Shown: positions 56,331 to 64,000 of the stretch, one piece after another
How positions within the stretch are numbered: position 1 is the first letter of the stretch
Layout: every line of letters begins with the position of its first letter
Notes under the pieces: model-generated
The model's database searches: none
Told to the model about the DNA's origin: nothing
Seen by the model: only the letters and a program-made list of their open reading frames with translations
Program-made: the position numbers and the translations under genes
Origin: Erythrobacter rubeus
GTDB lineage: Bacteria; Pseudomonadota; Alphaproteobacteria; Sphingomonadales; Sphingomonadaceae
NCBI RefSeq assembly: GCF_014705715.1
Contig: NZ_JACXLC010000001.1
Location: forward strand, 2,908,429 to 2,972,428
Direction: 5' to 3'
DNA length: 64,000 nt

Positions 56331-56681
56331 ATGGCAATCGACATATACGGCATCCCCAATTGCGACACTGTGAAGAAGGCGCGCAAATGGCTGGATGCGA
56401 ACGGCGTTGATTACACCTTCCACGACTACAAGAAGGAAGGCGCCGATCCGGCCAAGGTCGAGGCGTGGATTGCCGAGCACGGCGTCGATGTTGTGCTGAA
56501 TAAGCGCGGCACGACCTACCGCAAGCTCTCCGATGCCGAGAAGGAAGATGCCGCGGACAGCCGAAAAGCTGTAGCGCTGCTCGTTCAGCACCCCTCCATG
56601 ATCAAGCGGCCAGTGGCGGTTCATGCTGGCGGAACGCTGGTCGGTTTCAAGGAAGACGAATGGTCCGCAACCTTTTGCTGA
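56331..56681 (+). CDS. ArsC/Spx-like (YffB type) protein
   Basis: 116 residues of the thioredoxin-fold ArsC/Spx family: AIDIYGIPNCDTVKKARKWLDANGVDYTFHDYKKEG in outline with a single cysteine C11 in the PNCDTVKKAR motif and the C-terminal HPSMIKRPVAV. The second cysteine usual in arsenate reductases is not in the motif, so arsenate reduction is unlikely; YffB-type proteins bind glutathione. The start is ATG 56331 by family length; ATG 56313 is also possible. It overlaps the next gene by 22 bases. Confidence 0.92.
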   Translation: MAIDIYGIPNCDTVKKARKWLDANGVDYTFHDYKKEGADPAKVEAWIAEHGVDVVLNKRGTTYRKLSDAEKEDAADSRKAVALLVQHPSMIKRPVAVHAGGTLVGFKEDEWSATFC

Positions 56682-57733
56682 AAAGCGTCTCGGGAGCGCT
56701 GGCGCTCGGGTTCGCGATTTCCCTCGCTGCGCCTGCCTTTGCGCAGAGCGATCCGCTCATCATCGCCCATCGCGGTGCTAGCGGAGACCGGCCCGAACAT
56801 ACGCTCGCCGCATATGAACTCGCGATCGACCAGGGAGCCGACTACATCGAGCCCGATCTGGTCGTGACCAAGGATCTGGAGCTGGTCTCGCGCCATGAAA
56901 ATGAATTGTCCGGGACGACCGACGTCGCCAGCCGCGAGGAATTCGAGAATCGCCGCCGCGACAAGACGATCGATGGGCAGCGCGTGGCGGGCTGGTTCGC
57001 GGAGGATTTCACTCTTGCTGAACTGCGCACCCTTCGCGCGAAAGAGCGTGTGCCGAGCGCACGGCCCGGCAACATCCGTTACAACGGTCTCTATCAGGTC
57101 CCGACGCTGGCCGAGATCGTCCAGCTGCTGCGCGCGAAAGAAGCTGAAACGGGCAAAAGCATCGGGCTCTATCCGGAGCTGAAGCACCCGACATTCCTGC
57201 TGGAGGATGCGGGCATCGACATGGTCGACCTGCTGCTGCGCGAATTGCGCGACCTCGATATCGGGCCCGAGGATCCGATCTTCATTCAAAGCTTCGAAGT
57301 CGGCACGCTGCAGCGCCTCAACCAGCGCAGCGATTACAAGCTGGTCCAGCTGATCCACCCGGAGGGCGGCCCGGTCGATGAGCCCGACATGCGGTATGCC
57401 GAGATGGTCACGCCAAGCGGCCTTGCGGAGATCGCGGCCTATGCCGACGGGATCGGTCCTTGGCTCGGCTATGTGCTCGATTCCGCGACGATGGCACCGA
57501 CGAACCTGGTCGCCGAGGCGCGGGCGCTCGGACTGCAGGTCCATCCATGGACGCTGCGGAAAGAGAATGGTTTCCTACCCGCGCCGCTGCAAAACTCTGG
57601 CGGGCCTGCCGCCGATGGTGCCTATCGCCAGCTATGGTCGGCAGCGATTGCGAGTGGAGCGGATGGATTCTTCACTGACAACGTGAAGGAATTTATCGAA
57701 GTGGCGCAAGCAAAGGACGCGGCGGGGGACTAA
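56660..57733 (+). CDS. glpQ: Glycerophosphodiester phosphodiesterase, periplasmic
   Basis: 357 residues with a signal peptide ending APAFAQ (about residue 29), so exported. The GDPD catalytic residues are visible: H37 and R38 in IIAHRGASGDRPEHT, E64 and D66 in YIEPDLVVTKD, H79 in SRHE. It releases glycerol-3-phosphate from deacylated phospholipids. It overlaps the ArsC-like gene by 22 bases and the convergent ubiG by four. Confidence 0.94.
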   Translation: MVRNLLLKSVSGALALGFAISLAAPAFAQSDPLIIAHRGASGDRPEHTLAAYELAIDQGADYIEPDLVVTKDLELVSRHENELSGTTDVASREEFENRRRDKTIDGQRVAGWFAEDFTLAELRTLRAKERVPSARPGNIRYNGLYQVPTLAEIVQLLRAKEAETGKSIGLYPELKHPTFLLEDAGIDMVDLLLRELRDLDIGPEDPIFIQSFEVGTLQRLNQRSDYKLVQLIHPEGGPVDEPDMRYAEMVTPSGLAEIAAYADGIGPWLGYVLDSATMAPTNLVAEARALGLQVHPWTLRKENGFLPAPLQNSGGPAADGAYRQLWSAAIASGADGFFTDNVKEFIEVAQAKDAAGD

Positions 57734-58470
57734 TCCTTGTGCCGCGCGCTCAAGATGTAGTTGAGCGCCTCGCTATCGGACAGGTGCAGACCCTTGCCGA
57801 TGGAATAGGCGATGCCGCGGCGGTCGATCACCTCAAGCCCGACCTCGCCCAATAGCTCCTCGAATTCTTCCGGAGTGATGAAGTCGCTCCAGTGGTGGGT
57901 GCCCTTGGGCATATAGCCGACCGCCTCTGCGGCGCCGACCAGCAGCAGGCGCGATTGGACCGTGCGGTTGGGCGTCGACATGACCAGCAGCCCGCCCGGT
58001 GCGAGCCGCGCGGCCACATCGGCAAGAAATGCGCGCTTGTCTGCGACATGTTCGATGACCTCGACGCTCGTCACCAGATCGAACGTGCCGATATCGAGTC
58101 CCGCAACCTCTCCAGCCATGTAGCGGATATCGAGCCCTCCTGCCTCGGCATGGGTGGCGGCGACCGACACGTTTTCGGCGGATGCATCGACCCCCGTCAC
58201 TTCCGCCCCTAGCCGCGCCAGCGGTTCGCATACGAGGCCCGCGCCGCAGCCGATATCGAGCGCGGTCTTACCGGTGAGCGGTTTGACCGACCGGGGATCG
58301 CCATCCCAATGCGCATCGATCGCGTCGCGGATAAACTCCATCCGCACCGGATTGACCTGATGGAGCGATGCCATTTTGCCCTGCGGGTTCCACCAATCGC
58401 GCGCAAGATCGGAGAAGAACGCGGCCTCCTCTGGACGGATGGTTACATTTGATACGTTTGCGTTTCCCAT
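57730..58470 (-). CDS. ubiG: Ubiquinone biosynthesis O-methyltransferase
   Basis: 246-residue SAM-dependent enzyme that performs both O-methylations in ubiquinone synthesis. It contains the SAM loop TALDIGCGAGLVCEPLARLGAEVTGVD, FDLVTSVEVIEHV and LARDWWNPQGKMASLHQVNPVRM near the N-terminus, which is characteristic of UbiG. It is divergent from lysC. Confidence 0.95.
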   Translation of the reverse strand: MGNANVSNVTIRPEEAAFFSDLARDWWNPQGKMASLHQVNPVRMEFIRDAIDAHWDGDPRSVKPLTGKTALDIGCGAGLVCEPLARLGAEVTGVDASAENVSVAATHAEAGGLDIRYMAGEVAGLDIGTFDLVTSVEVIEHVADKRAFLADVAARLAPGGLLVMSTPNRTVQSRLLLVGAAEAVGYMPKGTHHWSDFITPEEFEELLGEVGLEVIDRRGIAYSIGKGLHLSDSEALNYILSARHKD

Positions 58471-58521
58471 TGAGGCTCCTTAACAGCGCGCGAACGCACT
58501 AACCAGCGGGGCTTACGCACT

Positions 58522-59829
58522 TTGGCAACGAGCAAACAACGCCCACGGCAACGGATCGTGATGAAATTCGGCGGCACATCGATGGCCGGGACTGAACGGA
58601 TTCGCCGCGTCGCCAATATCGTGCGCGCGCAGGCAGCTGCCAAGGACGGGGAACGCAATGAGGTGGCCGTCGTCGTGAGCGCCATGGCTGGCGAGACCGA
58701 TCGGCTGGTGAACTTCTGCCGGGAGGCGAATGCGCTTTACGATCCGGCCGAATATGATGTCGTCGTATCGAGCGGAGAGCAGGTGACGAGCGGGCTGTTG
58801 GCGCTGACGCTGCAATCATTGGGCTGCAAGGCGCGCAGCTGGCTCGGCTGGCAAATTCCGGTGAAGACGGTCGAAGCCCACGCCAAGGCGCGGATCGAGA
58901 GCATCGACGCGCCCGACATGATTGCGAGCATGGAAGCGGGCGAGATCGCGGTGGTGCCGGGGTTTCAGGGCCTTTCGCACGAGGGCCGCGTGGCGACGCT
59001 CGGGCGTGGGGGCTCCGATACATCGGCGGTTGCCGTCGCCGCGGCGGTCGGCGCGGATCGCTGCGATATCTACACGGACGTCGACGGGGTCTACACGACC
59101 GATCCGCGGATTGTTGCCAAGGCGCGCAAGCTGAAGGCGGTGACCTACGAGGAAATGCTGGAACTGGCGAGCGTCGGGGCGAAGGTGCTCCAGACCCGCT
59201 CGGTCGGGCTCGCGATGAAGGAGGGCGTGCGACTGCAGGTCCTCTCCAGCTTCGTTGGCGACGATGCGATATCGGCAGACGAACTGCCGGGCACGATGAT
59301 TGTGTCCGATGAGGAAATGGACGAATTGGTGGAGAAGGGCCTGATGGAACGCCGGCATGTGACGGGCATCGCCCACGACAAGAACGAAGCGAAGATCATC
59401 CTCACCCGCGTACCGGACAAGCCCGGGGCGGTGGCGCATATATTCGAACCGCTTGCCGATGCCAGCATCAATGTCGACATGATCATTCAGAACGTCGGCC
59501 GCGACAAGGGCGAAACCGACGTGACTTTTACCGTGCCGCAAGCCGACCTTGCGCGCGCGCAGGCCATGCTGGAGGACAAGCGCGACATCATCGGGTTCAA
59601 CCGCATCATCACTGACAGCCAGATCGCCAAGATCAGCGTGGTCGGCGTGGGCATGAAAAGCCATGCAGGCGTTGCCAGCACCATGTTCCGTTCGCTTTCG
59701 GATCGGGGCATCAACATTCAGGCGATCTCCACATCCGAGATCAAGGTGAGCGTCATGATCGACGAGGACGAGACCGAATTGGCGGTTCGTGTGCTTCATA
59801 CAGCCTACGGTCTCGACGCAGAGGATTAA
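58522..59829 (+). CDS. lysC: Aspartate kinase
   Basis: First step of the aspartate pathway to lysine, threonine and methionine. 435 residues (408-435 depending on start): KFGGTSMAGTERIRRVANIV, GRGGSDTSAVAVAAAVGADRCDIYTDVDGVYTTDPR and two C-terminal ACT domains (HIFEPLADASINVDMIIQNVG; MFRSLSDRGINIQAISTSEIKVSV). The start is TTG 58522; GTG 58558 or ATG 58561 would fit the family core as well. Feedback control by lysine/threonine is the family norm. Confidence 0.95.
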   Translation: MATSKQRPRQRIVMKFGGTSMAGTERIRRVANIVRAQAAAKDGERNEVAVVVSAMAGETDRLVNFCREANALYDPAEYDVVVSSGEQVTSGLLALTLQSLGCKARSWLGWQIPVKTVEAHAKARIESIDAPDMIASMEAGEIAVVPGFQGLSHEGRVATLGRGGSDTSAVAVAAAVGADRCDIYTDVDGVYTTDPRIVAKARKLKAVTYEEMLELASVGAKVLQTRSVGLAMKEGVRLQVLSSFVGDDAISADELPGTMIVSDEEMDELVEKGLMERRHVTGIAHDKNEAKIILTRVPDKPGAVAHIFEPLADASINVDMIIQNVGRDKGETDVTFTVPQADLARAQAMLEDKRDIIGFNRIITDSQIAKISVVGVGMKSHAGVASTMFRSLSDRGINIQAISTSEIKVSVMIDEDETELAVRVLHTAYGLDAED

Positions 59830-59943
59830 CGCCACTCGGCTTGCAGTGTCGGGCGGGCATTTGGCCGCTGTTAACCATACTCGGTAACTCGCGTTTAACG
59901 GTGCTAACCGGACTTATTGCTCTCCACACGGGAGTCGCAATAC

Positions 59944-60627
59944 ATGGTCCTCAGAGCTCACCTTGATCCATCACCCGGCGTCGTCGACGACCGCCGCGAA
60001 GCGCGCCGCACTATGCAGCTCGCAACCCTTGGCGCGCTGCCCGGCGGCATCACCGCTAACGTCACTGTTCACAACCTGTCCGCATCGGGTTTGCTCCTGG
60101 AAACCGAGCTACCGTTAGCGCAGGGCGAGGTGATCGCGGTTGAATTGCCCGAGGCCGGGCCGACCGATGCGAGCGTCGTGTGGCAGAGCGGGCAGCTCTT
60201 CGGGTGCGAATTCAAGACGTCGATCAGCGACAGCGCGCTTGCCGCTGCGCAAACACAGGACATGCTCGGACGCTCAGGCGCCGGGAGCGACGAGGCAGGG
60301 AGTGCGACCCGCACCGCTTCGGGCTTTACCGAGCCTTTCGGCGTCAGGCTGAACCGCTTGCGCCGCGAACGCGGCCTCACGCTCGCGCAGGTCGCCGACG
60401 CACTTGAAGTCAGCAAGCCGACCGTATGGGCTTGGGAGAAAGGCAAGGCCCGCCCGCTTCCCGAAAGGATCGATGCAATTGCAGCGGCGCTGGGCGTTTC
60501 CGTCGAAGAACTGGGCGACACGATGCCGACAAGTGAAGGAAACGCAATAGCTCAGGAATGCCGACTACGTATTGCCACTGCTTTTGGAACTGACCCCCAT
60601 AGCATACGTATCATGATCGAGATCTAG
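59944..60627 (+). CDS. PilZ domain fused to XRE-type helix-turn-helix
   Basis: 227 residues. The N-terminal PilZ domain (about 15-95) keeps both c-di-GMP motifs: the RxxxR-type DDRREARRTMQL and NLSASGLLLE (NxSxxG). A linker leads to a C-terminal Cro/cI HTH (about 132-190: FGVRLNRLRRERGLTLAQVADALEVSKPTVWAWEKGKARPLPE). A regulator that binds DNA in response to c-di-GMP is the natural reading but is inference. The start is ATG 59944, nine bases after GGAG. A GGDEF-like gene follows after an AT-rich gap. Confidence 0.9.
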   Translation: MVLRAHLDPSPGVVDDRREARRTMQLATLGALPGGITANVTVHNLSASGLLLETELPLAQGEVIAVELPEAGPTDASVVWQSGQLFGCEFKTSISDSALAAAQTQDMLGRSGAGSDEAGSATRTASGFTEPFGVRLNRLRRERGLTLAQVADALEVSKPTVWAWEKGKARPLPERIDAIAAALGVSVEELGDTMPTSEGNAIAQECRLRIATAFGTDPHSIRIMIEI

Positions 60628-60866
60628 GACGAGTTTATGTCACTGTGACTTATTCGGCACGCCCTAATTCTCTGACTTATGGTAAACAAATTCCAGCGTT
60701 GATTCGTTTTTTAGTCTTGTAAGTTCACGAAACTAACAAATCACTTCATCGTTTATGGAATAACTGGGGAATTTTTATTCTATAACGATGAGTTGTTAGT
60801 TTACGGATCATCTTGACTGACAAGCGAGGAGACAGGGGTTCGTCGCTAACGCCGGGGGCATTCGGC
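60628..60866. other. AT-rich intergenic region before the GGDEF-like gene
   Basis: About 240 bases, much richer in A+T than the surroundings, with several runs of T and A (TTTTTATTC near 60772, TTTTTTAG near 60706). It probably carries the promoter of the next gene. I see no gene and no strong terminator. Confidence 0.4.
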
Positions 60867-61838
60867 ATGAAAATGGGTTTGAGTGATTTGGAAGGCCGTG
60901 CGCTGCACGGTCTGATCGAAGAGGCATCGGGCGACATCGTCGTCAGGCTCGATGCCCAAGGCTTCATGGTCCACGCATCGGATAACATCTCCGATCTTGG
61001 CTACGACATTTCCGGCATGCTCGTCATGCCGCACGTCTCGGATCTGGCCGAGGGCGAACACGGCGATGCCGTTAGTGCCTTCGTGGAGAAAACGATGAAC
61101 GGCGACAGCGAAAGCGAGTGGTGCGAATTCCCGGTGATTGCGAACGCCCCGGATGCAGTTTTCAATCCTGCGGATTATCGGCGCTGGTACGCGCTCAGCC
61201 TGCGCCCTGTTAGAGACGAAAGCGGCGTTGCCCAGGGCGCACTCGGTCTCCTGCGGTCCGTCCAGCACAAACGCGTGCTCGAAGGGGAATTGCACAGCCG
61301 CGCGGTTACCGATCCGCTGACCGGTCTCGCCAATCGCCAGGCATTCTGCGCGAGCCTTCGGCGGCATCTTGCAGCGGGCGGCGGCCAGCATATCGCGGTG
61401 CTCGCGGTCGATTCAATGCGCGCCATGTTCATGCAATATGGCCAGCGCACTGCCGACGAGATCATGTGGGGCTTTGCCAAATTCCTCGAAACCATGGCGC
61501 TGCCCGGACACGAAATCGCACAGCTCGACAACGAGCGGTTTGCGGTGATCCTGCCGAACATGTCGATCAGCGCGGTGCGCGAATGGGCGGGCGATGTGCT
61601 CAAGACATTCTCGGCGCTCGCGCTTCCATCTTCGCCGCGCGGACCGCAGCTTTCGGCGAGCGCGGGAGTGGCGACTGTCGAATGCACTGTAGACTGGACG
61701 CTGCGACAGGCGGAATTGTCGCTGGTGATGGCGCGGGCAGGCGGCGGCATGCAGGTCGGAAACTGCGGTTATGACATGGCGGGCGTAAACGCCTTGTATG
61801 GCGCAAGCACTGTTGGAGTTGCTGCCTCCGCGCGTTAG
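60867..61838 (+). CDS. PAS-like plus degenerate GGDEF domain protein
   Basis: 323 residues. The N-terminal part (about 10-125) looks like a PAS sensor (DIVVRLDAQGFMVHASDNISDLGYDISGML). A GGDEF fold follows (from DPLTGLANRQAF at about 155), but the signature reads DNERF (about 221-225) instead of GGDEF, so diguanylate cyclase activity should be lost; it may be a sensor or binding protein. The start is ATG 60867; the upstream codons from TTG 60813 are rich in rare CGA, AGG and CTA. It follows the PilZ-HTH gene. Confidence 0.85.
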   Translation: MKMGLSDLEGRALHGLIEEASGDIVVRLDAQGFMVHASDNISDLGYDISGMLVMPHVSDLAEGEHGDAVSAFVEKTMNGDSESEWCEFPVIANAPDAVFNPADYRRWYALSLRPVRDESGVAQGALGLLRSVQHKRVLEGELHSRAVTDPLTGLANRQAFCASLRRHLAAGGGQHIAVLAVDSMRAMFMQYGQRTADEIMWGFAKFLETMALPGHEIAQLDNERFAVILPNMSISAVREWAGDVLKTFSALALPSSPRGPQLSASAGVATVECTVDWTLRQAELSLVMARAGGGMQVGNCGYDMAGVNALYGASTVGVAASAR

Positions 61839-61848
61839 GCCTTGGCCT

Positions 61849-63039
61849 ATGGCGCATATCGCAACGATTCTCCTCCTCGGCTCCGGTGAACTGGGCCGCG
61901 AATTTGTCATTTCGGCCAAGCGGCTGGGCGCGCGCGTGATTGCCTGCGACGCCTATGATGATGCGCCGGCGATGCAGCTCGCCGATGAGCGCGAGGTGTT
62001 CTCCATGCTCGATGGCGATGCGCTCCGCTCAGCGGTCGCCAGACACCGCCCCGATTTCATCGTTCCCGAGATCGAAGCCATCAGGACAGAGGTTCTGGCC
62101 GAACTGGAACAGGAAGGCTCCAACGTCGTACCTTCGGCGCAGGCAGCGCAGCTGACCATGAACCGCGACGCGATACGCGATCTGGCGGCCGATGAACTGG
62201 GCATCGTAACCTCACGCTATCGCTACGCCGAGACGCTCGATGAGGTCCGTGCAGGAGCGGAATTTACCGGCCTCCCTTGCGTGATAAAGCCGGTCATGTC
62301 GTCTTCGGGCAAGGGCCAGAGCAAGGTTGAAACCGAAGCGGAGCTGGCATCCGCATGGGATTACGCGGTCGCCAATATGCGCGGGGACCGGGCGCGGGTG
62401 ATTGTCGAGGAATTCATCGACTTCGATTACGAGATCACGCTGCTGACCGTGCGGCATCGTGGCGGCATCACCTTCTGTCCGCCGATCGGTCACCGGCAGG
62501 AGCGCGGCGATTATCAGGAAAGCTGGCAGCCCGCCGTGATGTCTGCCGAAACGCTCGCAAAAGCGCAGGACATGGCCGCGAGCGTGGTCGAGGCGCTGCG
62601 CGGGAATGGCCGCGGCTGGGGTCTTTATGGAGTGGAGTTCTTCGTGCGTTCGGGCGAAGGCCGCGAGGAGGTGATCTTCTCCGAGCTGTCGCCCCGCCCA
62701 CACGACACAGGCATGGTTACCCTGATCTCGCAGGATCTCAGCGAGTTTGATCTGCATGCGCGGGCGATATTGGGCCTGCCCGTCCCGGATCAGATCGCGA
62801 CCTGCCCTGCGGCCTCAGCCGTGATACTGGCGGACCGGGATAGCGATAGTTTCGCGTTCCAAGGTCTTACCGAAGCGCTATCGGTGGAAGGCGATGTCGA
62901 TATTCGCCTGTTCGGCAAACCGTCGACCCGACCGTTTCGCCGGATGGGCGTCGCCTTGGCCAGCGCAGACAACACCGACGAGGCGCGCGACCTCGCCGGT
63001 GAAGCGGCCGGAGCTATACGGATCCGATACTACGATTAA
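61849..63039 (+). CDS. purT: Formate-dependent phosphoribosylglycinamide formyltransferase
   Basis: ATP-grasp enzyme that makes formyl-GAR from GAR, formate and ATP in purine synthesis. The core starts HIATILLLGSGELGREFVISAKRLGA and includes the ATP-grasp segment PVMSSSGKGQSKVETE and EVIFSELSPRPHDTGMVTLISQDLSEF. 396 residues from ATG 61849, chosen because relatives have only a few residues before the LLLGSGELG core; ATG 61798 is an alternative that overlaps the previous gene by 41 bases. Confidence 0.95.
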   Translation: MAHIATILLLGSGELGREFVISAKRLGARVIACDAYDDAPAMQLADEREVFSMLDGDALRSAVARHRPDFIVPEIEAIRTEVLAELEQEGSNVVPSAQAAQLTMNRDAIRDLAADELGIVTSRYRYAETLDEVRAGAEFTGLPCVIKPVMSSSGKGQSKVETEAELASAWDYAVANMRGDRARVIVEEFIDFDYEITLLTVRHRGGITFCPPIGHRQERGDYQESWQPAVMSAETLAKAQDMAASVVEALRGNGRGWGLYGVEFFVRSGEGREEVIFSELSPRPHDTGMVTLISQDLSEFDLHARAILGLPVPDQIATCPAASAVILADRDSDSFAFQGLTEALSVEGDVDIRLFGKPSTRPFRRMGVALASADNTDEARDLAGEAAGAIRIRYYD

Positions 63040-63062
63040 GCTCCGGCTCGAAATGCGCCGGA

Positions 63063-63404
63063 TTAGCCAGCTGTGTTCGACGGACGCTCTGCGCCGACAG
63101 CGACGCGGCGTTCATCCTGTGCACGGGCGATGGCGACGGTTCGCTGTTCCATGAAGCTCGCTTTGGTGACGGTGACGCAATTCTGGTGTGCGTTGACTGC
63201 GCGAAGCGTGAGGCTCGAGGGGCGGATGCCGCAAATCTTGTCGACTGCCGAGTTCAGCTCGGCGTCGAGTGCGCGCTGACCTTCTGCAGTTGCGAGGTCG
63301 AATTGAACGACGTTTACCTCAATACTGGTTTCTGCTGCAGCAGGTACTGCATTAAGAGCGGCGATACCAATTGCGACAGCAGCGAATACTTTACGATTGA
63401 ACAT
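63063..63404 (-). CDS. UrcA family exported protein
   Basis: 113 residues with signal peptide FNRKVFAAVAIGIAALNAVPAAAE. The mature part has the UrcA pattern VVQFDLATAEGQRALDAELNSAVDKICGIRP, with cysteines in KICG and HQNCVT that probably form a disulfide. The start is ATG 63404, with AAGGAA upstream. It converges with purT. The function is unknown. Confidence 0.85.
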   Translation of the reverse strand: MFNRKVFAAVAIGIAALNAVPAAAETSIEVNVVQFDLATAEGQRALDAELNSAVDKICGIRPSSLTLRAVNAHQNCVTVTKASFMEQRTVAIARAQDERRVAVGAERPSNTAG

Positions 63405-63650
63405 GATAATTTCCTTTTTCGAATTCATACGGGGTTTGTTTAAACTGGGCCAAGCGGGCATTACAGGGGAGGGGTAAGGGTATGCCCGCTCGACACTGGC
63501 CAGTTCGCGGCGTTAATTGGATTGGTTACAGGCCTTGACTTCAAGAAATCAGATTTTGAGCTGCGATAGCGAATTTGCGCCGCGGATGGCGAGGAAAGCA
63601 CCATGAATGCGGTAACCAATAATTGACCGAACATCTGGTAGAAATTCGGA

Positions 63651-64000
63651 ATGGATGTCTCAGACGCTCTCCCACACATATTCGGCGGTTTGCCCGAGGC
63701 CATTTTCGGCATCGCGGCGATTGCGATGCTTGGGTTGGCGACCGTGCTGGCGCATCGCAATGTCCGGCTGGCCTACGGAGAAACAGCTAGCGGGCGCATC
63801 ATCGGTTACCGCGTCATCCGAGACGATGAAGCGAACGATAGTTACGGAGCGATTTTCCGTTTCACCCCGCGCGGTGGCGGAAACGAAATCGAGGTCCAGT
63901 CGCAGAACGAGTTTCGTAGCGCTCCCGGACGACTCGGCGAAGCTGTGACAGTTCGTTATGACCCTGCCAAACCCATGCGAGCCGAAATCGCTTCGCCATG
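63651..64000 (+). CDS. DUF3592-like membrane protein, 5' part (runs off window)
   Basis: The frame is open from ATG 63651 to the right edge (116 codons and two bases). One hydrophobic helix (about residues 14-34: PEAIFGIAAIAMLGLATVLAH) is followed by a beta-strand-rich part, LAYGETASGRIIGYRVIRDD, FRFTPRGGGNEIEVQSQNEF and GEAVTVRYDPAKP, the order typical of DUF3592 proteins (transparent membrane anchor plus beta domain). The end is outside the window. Confidence 0.75.
   Translation, partial: MDVSDALPHIFGGLPEAIFGIAAIAMLGLATVLAHRNVRLAYGETASGRIIGYRVIRDDEANDSYGAIFRFTPRGGGNEIEVQSQNEFRSAPGRLGEAVTVRYDPAKPMRAEIASP

Noticed and set aside
56331..56681. Arsenate reductase label for the ArsC-like gene
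   Set aside because: Only one cysteine in the motif and no arsenic genes nearby; YffB/Spx-like is the safer call.
63461..63760. Minus-strand 99-codon frame near the right end
   Set aside because: It overlaps the start of the DUF3592-like gene in antisense and has no ribosome site or domain.

Overview
The window reads as a chromosomal segment of a GC-rich alphaproteobacterium, most likely Sphingomonadales and probably Erythrobacteraceae. That placement is inference from recognisable protein families (UrcA, DUF4167, DUF1244, DUF2312/GapR, DUF2975 plus HTH, a CDC48-like AAA protein), not from a search. Most of it is core housekeeping DNA packed tightly on both strands, with four-base gene overlaps and many convergent pairs separated by strong hairpin terminators. 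I saw no rRNA, tRNA, insertion sequence, phage gene or CRISPR array.

Layout. 1-4 kb: the 5' end of rpoN and lptB on the minus strand, a small membrane protein, a BON-MscS channel and inorganic pyrophosphatase. 4-12 kb: hisS, prfA, prmC, a DUF4167 protein, lnt, metK and a DUF418 membrane protein, all forward. 12-15.4 kb: a reverse acyl-CoA cluster (family III CoA-transferase, small membrane protein, two-subunit 3-oxoacid CoA-transferase). 15.4-22.3 kb: an intergenic region with a small-RNA candidate, a CDC48/VCP-like double AAA ATPase, a second MscS channel and polA. 22.5-28.5 kb: envelope proteins (small acidic lipoprotein, class A beta-lactamase-like protein, DUF305-LVIVD protein, DUF885 lipoprotein). 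28.6-33.7 kb: groES-groEL behind a CIRCE operator, a MATE transporter and a serpin lipoprotein.

33.7-45.5 kb is the ribosomal-protein and RNA-polymerase block. Here rplJ-rplL run leftward and rpoB-rpoC rightward, and 2.2 kb separates them. That insert holds a small acidic lipoprotein, a three-gene cassette (46-residue exported peptide, DUF2975 protein, HTH regulator) with a palindromic AT-rich promoter region, and a hairpin-rich non-coding stretch. 45.5-46.6 kb holds one gene of visibly lower GC, a DUF4268/PD-(D/E)XK-like protein, the clearest accessory-looking gene.

46.7-59.8 kb returns to housekeeping: gltX, a SulP transporter, pyruvate kinase, DUF1244, GapR-like, YbjQ, a GNAT enzyme with no normal start codon, a CPBP protease, yebC, a 30-residue membrane microprotein, ruvC, an ArsC/Spx-like protein, a glycerophosphodiesterase, ubiG and lysC. 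59.9-64 kb holds a PilZ-HTH fusion, a diguanylate-cyclase-like protein with a destroyed GGDEF motif, purT, a UrcA protein and the start of a DUF3592-like membrane protein that leaves the window.

The least explained pieces are the small-RNA candidate near 15.7 kb, the microprotein-DUF2975-HTH cassette inside the split rplJL/rpoBC region, the PilZ-HTH plus degenerate GGDEF pair, the lipid-anchored serpin, the beta-lactamase-like protein without its general-base glutamate, and the GNAT gene with ATA where its start should be.
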